A DNA stretch of 64,000 nucleotides, from NCBI GenBank assembly GCA_034189085.1, contig JAXHVH010000007.1, positions 3,379 to 67,378 on the forward strand, in the 5' to 3' direction. Below the pieces are notes generated by a model, which ran no database searches, had not been told where the DNA came from, and saw nothing but the letters and a program-made list of their open reading frames with translations. Every line of letters starts with the position of its first letter. The stretch's first letter is position 1. The translations under genes and the position numbers were made by a program. Source of the stretch: M55B129 sp034189085. Lineage in GTDB: Bacteria > Bacillota > Dethiobacteria > DTU022. Of this stretch, positions 60,664 through 64,000 are shown piece after piece.

Positions 60664-61724
60664 TCTGCTGCTCCTCTCCAATTTATGGCTTCATCGATGA
60701 CCTGCTCAATTTGTTCGGGCGTAGGGACAGTACCACCGGGGTAACCCTTGAAGTAAACGACCCCTTCCCCCTTGCATGCCAGCCTGGCATCATCGACCAT
60801 CTGCCCTGTATTCATCTCGATCACCAGGCCCCGGCCAGCAGCGGAAACAGCCCTGCCAATTTCCTTTTCCGGAAAAGGAAAAAGAGTGACGGGACGGATC
60901 AACCCCACCGGCAGGCCGCGTTTTCTGGCCCGGTCTACTGCCGTACGTACTATCCGACTGCATGATCCAAAGGCAATGAGAACCAGGCTGCAGCCAGGGG
61001 GGCAGTCCACCTCTACCCGCGCTTCTTCTTTCAAGCGAGTGTATTTTTGATCCAGTTTCCAGTTGTGAGCAGTCATTTCCCCGTCATCCAGGTAGAGCGA
61101 TTTTACCAGGTGGGGCAGTCGTCCATCCGCCCCGGAAAGCGCCCATGATTTATCTTCCTCCGGGGCAACAGCTGGTTTTACAGTAACCGGCTCCTTCATC
61201 TGTCCCAGAATAGCATCACCAAGGATCATAACCGGGTTACGGTAACGAAAAGCAAGCCTGAAAGCTTCACCGGTCAGATCATACATTTCCTGCACTGAGC
61301 TGGGTGCCAGCACCGCCAGCCTGTAATCGCCATGACCGCCGCCTCTTGTGGCCTGGAAATAATCCCCCTGGGTCGGAGCTATTCCACCCAGGCCGGGTCC
61401 ACTGCGGGTAATATTGACCACTACAGCAGGCAGTTCAGAACCAGCCAGGTAGGATAAACCTTCCTGCATCAGTGAAATGCCCGGTCCCGAAGAAGAAGTC
61501 ATCACCGCACCTCCTGCTGCGGAAGCCCCAAGGACCATGTTAATGGCCGCCAGCTCGCTCTCCGCCTGGACAAAAACCCCACCCAGCGCCGGCAGAGATG
61601 CCGACATATATTCGGGAATATCATTCTGGGGAGTAATGGGATAACCAAAGTAATAACGGCACCCTGCATCAAGGGCTCCACGAGCCAGGGCTATGTTCCC
61701 TTTCAGAAGTTCTTTCTCTGACAT
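60651..61724 (-). CDS. vorB: 2-oxoacid:ferredoxin oxidoreductase alpha subunit (VorB-like)
   Basis: The alpha subunit, 357 residues. Conserved parts are GNIALARGALDAGCRYYFGYP, ITPQNDIPEYMSASLPALGG, VQAESELAAINMVLGASAAG and SSSGPGISLMQEGLSYLAG. This GNxAxARGAxDAGCRxYFGYPITPQN beginning is characteristic of VorB. The C-terminal domain follows without the gamma fusion. It lies 23 bases after the ferredoxin subunit gene. The pathway would be oxidation of valine, leucine and isoleucine 2-oxoacids to acyl-CoA. Confidence 0.9.
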   Translation of the reverse strand: MSEKELLKGNIALARGALDAGCRYYFGYPITPQNDIPEYMSASLPALGGVFVQAESELAAINMVLGASAAGGAVMTSSSGPGISLMQEGLSYLAGSELPAVVVNITRSGPGLGGIAPTQGDYFQATRGGGHGDYRLAVLAPSSVQEMYDLTGEAFRLAFRYRNPVMILGDAILGQMKEPVTVKPAVAPEEDKSWALSGADGRLPHLVKSLYLDDGEMTAHNWKLDQKYTRLKEEARVEVDCPPGCSLVLIAFGSCSRIVRTAVDRARKRGLPVGLIRPVTLFPFPEKEIGRAVSAAGRGLVIEMNTGQMVDDARLACKGEGVVYFKGYPGGTVPTPEQIEQVIDEAINWRGAAECQL

Positions 61725-61747
61725 AATTACCTCCCTTTTAAAACCTT

Positions 61748-61954
61748 TTAACGATAGACTACCAGCGCTACATCAGGGCACACTTCCGCACAGAGAGCAC
61801 AGCCCGTGCAGGCCCCTGTATCAGTGCAGATCACTACATTATAACCACTTTTGTTTCGTCTCTTTTCATCAAGTGCAAGAATTTCCTGACGACAGGCGGT
61901 AACACAGTAACCGCATCCCTTGCAGCGCTCTTCTTTGACCATTACCCGACCCAA
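61748..61954 (-). CDS. 2-oxoacid:ferredoxin oxidoreductase delta (ferredoxin) subunit
   Basis: A small two-cluster ferredoxin subunit. Ligands are CKGCGYCVTACRQ (here ACR where ACP is usual) and CTGCALCAEVCPDVAL, eight cysteines in all. The start is taken at a TTG (61954), giving MGRVMVKEERC as in homologues, with GGAG 7-8 bases upstream; GTG 61963 is too close to the ribosome site. It is the intact counterpart of the broken delta subunit at 12612-12743. Confidence 0.9.
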   Translation of the reverse strand: MGRVMVKEERCKGCGYCVTACRQEILALDEKRRNKSGYNVVICTDTGACTGCALCAEVCPDVALVVYR

Positions 61955-62606
61955 AGCATCCACTCCTCTGCCTTAAATAAAAAACCCCTGCACTCTGCAA
62001 AAATAGATGAAAAGGTTCAGCCAAATCAAATTGCCGGGCAAAGCGGTTTTAATTATACCGCTTTTGTCAGCCGGCGTTAAAATCACCACCACCGTCTTCA
62101 AAATAAAATTCGAGTACCTCTTTATAGAAATTCCAGTATTAAACCAGATAAGACCGTTGCCGGCAGTTTGGTAATCATATTTCTGTCTTGATCTTTGGCG
62201 TATATAACAGAGCAATATTAAAATTAATAACAAATATAGCTCAAATTGAACTACACGTCAAATTATGATCGCCTTAATTTGCCAGGCTGAGCTCCCTAAA
62301 AACTCCATTTGACCATCTACCGGGTGATAATTCTACTGAAACGCCGGAATACTCAGGGTTGCGCACAGGAAACGCCTGAACATTCAGCTCCTCGTTAAAA
62401 TTTTTTCGCAACCTTGCCCTCAGCATATCTTCGTGCTTCAGCACAATTGCAAATCATATTACTGTCGCAAATTGTCTGAAGATAAAAGATTACAAAACCC
62501 TGTTTGGCATGATAAAATAGATAATGGAAAGATAAGAAAAAATTCAAATGCAACACGCCAATTCTGCGGCCATAACCACATATTTTTCAAACAGGGGGCA
62601 TGGAAC
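61955..62606. other. 650-base gap upstream of the universal stress gene
   Basis: It contains no convincing full gene. Minus-strand frames worth noting: WNFYKEVLEFYFEDGGGDFN ending in a stop near 62068, which looks like the decayed C-terminus of some protein, and a 50-codon frame at 62274-62426 (NEELNVQAFPVRNPEYSGVS). Neither has a good start. The promoter of the next gene is at 62490-62518. Confidence 0.35.
62490..62518 (+). promoter_or_regulatory. Promoter of the universal stress protein gene
   Basis: TTACAA (62490-62495) and TAAAAT (62513-62518) with a 17-base spacer lie about 90 bases before the ATG at 62607. Confidence 0.5.
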
Positions 62607-63074
62607 ATGAAAATGCTGGTATGTGTAGACGGTTCGGAGCAAAGCCAGAAAGCACTTGAAAAAGCTGCTTTAATCGCTGCCGGTCCTCATATTAATGAGG
62701 TAACGGTAATTCATATCTTCGAAGGTAAGATGGATCCCTCCTCTTCTGCTATTGCCTGGGGCGGAGAAGGATACGCCATCACCGAAGCAGATATCGAACA
62801 CTTTAAAGAACGCTATGAAATGGAAAAGAAAAAGGGTGAAGCCATCTTACAGGAAGCCAAACGTTTCCTGGCGGGAAAAAACATTGAAGCGGAAACAATC
62901 CTTAAAGATGGACATCCGTCGCACACAATTATCGAAGCAGCTCAGGAAAATGATTTTGACATAATCGTTGTAGGCAGCAGAGGACTGGGTGGTTTTAAAA
63001 AATTACTCCTGGGCAGTGTAAGCAACGCCATCGCCCAGGAAGCAAAAAATTGCTGTGTCCTGATCGTTAAATAA
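62607..63074 (+). CDS. Universal stress protein (UspA family)
   Basis: A 155-residue UspA-fold protein. It starts MKMLVCVDGSEQSQKALEKA and has the ATP-binding G-2x-G-9x-G(S) pattern in VGSRGLGGFKKLLLGSVSNAI. A small insertion (SSAIAWGGEGYAITEADIEH) between strands is common in clostridial members. The start at 62607 is set by GGGGG upstream and the conserved N-terminus; the longer upstream frame does not fit the family. The role is stress endurance by nucleotide sensing; no specific partner. Confidence 0.9.
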   Translation: MKMLVCVDGSEQSQKALEKAALIAAGPHINEVTVIHIFEGKMDPSSSAIAWGGEGYAITEADIEHFKERYEMEKKKGEAILQEAKRFLAGKNIEAETILKDGHPSHTIIEAAQENDFDIIVVGSRGLGGFKKLLLGSVSNAIAQEAKNCCVLIVK

Positions 63075-63130
63075 ATCAACCCTGCAAAGAGTACCTCGAA
63101 CTTACAGGATAAAATAACATCTAAAGAGAA

Positions 63131-63201
63131 ACCCCGCCATGAGCGGCGATCAATATCAGCCGGCCTGCCGGTTGTTACGAACGCCTACCGCATTGCGGGG
63201 T
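63131..63201. ncRNA. Structured intergenic element (possible RNA or terminator)
   Basis: Outer stem ACCCCGC/GCGGGGT encloses GCGG/CCGC, then CG/CG with a CCTA bulge, and an inner 7-bp stem CAGCCGG-CCTG-CCGGTTG (one G-U pair). Flanks ATCAATAT and TTACGAA stay single-stranded. Either strand can form it: read plus it follows uspA and leads into ATTTTC; read minus it ends in TTTCTCTTT. No Rfam class is recognised by eye. Confidence 0.5.
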
Positions 63202-63226
63202 ATTTTCTTGTGATAATAAACAAGAT

Positions 63227-63394
63227 TCAATTGACATTGATTGCCGCTATCCCCGACAGCACCGTTTCATTCAGGTAGCTGTCTTTGATCGCCTCAAACG
63301 CCTCTGCTGCAGAGACCACATTAATAATCTGCCCTTTTATCATCGCCGCGAAAGTATCACCAATCAATTCAGCTTCATGCAAATCATGAGTAAC
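63227..63394 (-). pseudogene. ABC transporter ATPase fragment
   Basis: The minus strand reads VTHDLHEAELIGDTFAAMIK, then GQIINVVSAAEAF and on to a stop at 63227. The VTHD-x-EA sequence is the H-loop and following region of an ABC ATPase (cobalt/tungstate/amino-acid type). The Walker A, signature and Walker B parts are absent; the upstream frame is a membrane peptide, so this is the end of a deletion. Confidence 0.6.
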
Positions 63395-63507
63395 ATAAGA
63401 GGATATGATACGAAAAACATGGCTACCACCACTGCCACCAGGGGATAGACAACAGCAATAGAAACAGGGGTATGAATGAGAACATCAACGATGTTTTTTC
63501 TGTTCAT
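63364..63507 (-). CDS. Short membrane peptide, probably a permease start joined to an ATPase end
   Basis: A 47-codon frame (MNRKNIVDVLIHTPVSIAVV, then hydrophobic YPLVAVVVAMFFVSYPL) begins at an ATG overlapping the stop of the 82-residue gene (TGATG), a normal sign of translational coupling. It runs into the ATPase fragment in another frame. It is likely the N-terminus of a lost ABC permease rather than a real small protein. Confidence 0.35.
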   Translation of the reverse strand: MNRKNIVDVLIHTPVSIAVVYPLVAVVVAMFFVSYPLMLLMICMKLN

Positions 63508-63755
63508 CACTGGCACGGCTGCCACCCGTAAACTGTGAATTCATCAATATGTTCAAAAGCCGTTTCCAGAAATTTCTCGTCAAGCTCTTCATTACTGCCT
63601 TTCAGAATCACAGCACCGAAAATAATATCACCAGTATATTCAAGCGGTATTTCTTCTATATATTCCTGGCCGTTAAGCTTGGTTACACTGCTGTAATTTA
63701 ATGCCCCAGCATTCCTTTCGAAATGCTCACTGTATTTCCTCGGTCCTTCGGCCAT
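63507..63755 (-). CDS. Small protein of unknown function (82 residues)
   Basis: A soluble, acidic 82-residue protein (SEHFERNAGALNYSSVTKLN; FGAVILKGSNEELDEKFLET; ending HIDEFTVYGWQPCQ). I do not recognise the family. GGAGG lies 10 bases before the ATG. Its stop overlaps the start of a membrane peptide that may be a remnant of an ABC permease, so it was perhaps encoded with a transporter. Confidence 0.6.
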   Translation of the reverse strand: MAEGPRKYSEHFERNAGALNYSSVTKLNGQEYIEEIPLEYTGDIIFGAVILKGSNEELDEKFLETAFEHIDEFTVYGWQPCQ

Positions 63756-63847
63756 CTTGCCAGCACCTCCATAAGTGATTATAGTCTCTTATCTCAGTGT
63801 CCAGCAAACCAGGGGAGGATTAAATCAATTAAATCATTTCTCAGAAG

Positions 63848-64000
63848 ATGATCGCTGTAATTCGGGTCAAACAGCAGGGCTATCATATTATCCGCGATGC
63901 TGAAGGGCTGTTTGCCGAACGAAAGCCGGACTTTTCAGCTGCATTATCGCTTAACAGTTCCTGGTACCCGGATGATGATACCAGCGGTCGCAAGTATTAC
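63848..64000 (+). CDS. Possible partial reading frame running off the window
   Basis: A 51-codon open frame from ATG 63848 (MIAVIRVKQQGYHIIRDAEG, then LFAERKPDFSAALSLNSSWY) continues to the last base. The ribosome site GGGGAGG is too far away (about 28 bases) to support this ATG. It reads protein-like but has no recognised family; it may be a gene cut by the window end. Confidence 0.3.
   Translation, partial: MIAVIRVKQQGYHIIRDAEGLFAERKPDFSAALSLNSSWYPDDDTSGRKYY

Noticed and set aside
61973..62233. 86-codon hydrophobic minus-strand frame
   Set aside because: No ribosome site and it conflicts with a more protein-like remnant in another frame.
1..64000. CRISPR array or cas genes
   Set aside because: No regularly spaced repeats of 20-40 bases and no Cas-like protein were found.
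1..64000. Complete prophage or intact insertion sequence
   Set aside because: No integrase, transposase or phage structural gene is readable; only end fragments and short repeats remain.

Overview
The window looks like a chromosomal segment from a strictly anaerobic, Gram-positive (Firmicutes/Clostridia-type) bacterium. The reasons are the gene order tig-clpP-clpX-lon-ysxC, the valS-folC pair, a FadN/FadA/FadR set and FadR operator of the Bacillus type, an Rnf complex in the order CDGEAB, several ferredoxin-dependent oxidoreductases and many lipoproteins. A syntrophic or amino-acid/fatty-acid-oxidising lifestyle is my inference; the species cannot be named from this sequence.

Layout. 1-5.4 kb (minus): the ion-translocating ferredoxin:NAD+ oxidoreductase Rnf, downstream of valS-folC (5.5-9.6 kb). 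10.1-12.7 kb (minus): a 2-oxoacid:ferredoxin oxidoreductase with a 43-residue vestige of its ferredoxin subunit. 12.9-15.8 kb: an unusual double-receiver/PEP-synthase-like protein. 16.2-22.7 kb (minus): glutamate dehydrogenase, aldehyde:ferredoxin oxidoreductase and a class III aminotransferase behind a clear sigma-54 promoter with a 22-bp palindrome upstream, followed by a sigma-54 activator gene. 23.3-31.3 kb: bioY, a lone 2-hydroxyacyl-CoA dehydratase activator, and the housekeeping chain ysxC, lon, clpX, clpP, tig. 31.6-37.2 kb (plus): a fatty-acid oxidation unit fadR-fadN-fadA with a FadR box, then an M24 peptidase. 37.2-39.7 kb: a 27-residue lipoprotein, a DnaA-box group, a ferredoxin and a divergent MurE-like ligase.

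40-45 kb is a patch of decay around two intact tRNA genes (His, Gln). It holds a LiaF-like gene cut by an in-frame stop, an IS21-like end without transposase, a twice frameshifted LuxR-type membrane regulator, a broken GLUG-repeat surface protein, a REP-like hairpin and a PIN-toxin fragment. 45-56 kb is metabolic and envelope accessory material: DUF192, DUF502, glycerol kinase (apparently lacking a standard start codon), an MBL hydrolase, an M20 amidohydrolase, an orphan peptide-binding lipoprotein, two acidic lipoproteins, larE and a sodium/solute symporter pair. 56-59 kb encodes a secreted V8-type protease with a dockerin and a MORN-repeat membrane protein. 59-62 kb is a second, intact four-subunit 2-oxoacid:ferredoxin oxidoreductase (VOR type). 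The end has a universal stress protein, a structured intergenic element and ABC-transporter remnants.

How it fits together (inference): amino acids and fatty acids are oxidised. The two 2-oxoacid oxidoreductases and the tungsten aldehyde oxidoreductase reduce ferredoxin, and Rnf couples ferredoxin oxidation to NAD+ reduction and ion export. The most distinctive candidate system is the sigma-54-controlled aminotransferase/AOR/glutamate dehydrogenase module, which would turn an amine into a carboxylate while capturing electrons on ferredoxin.
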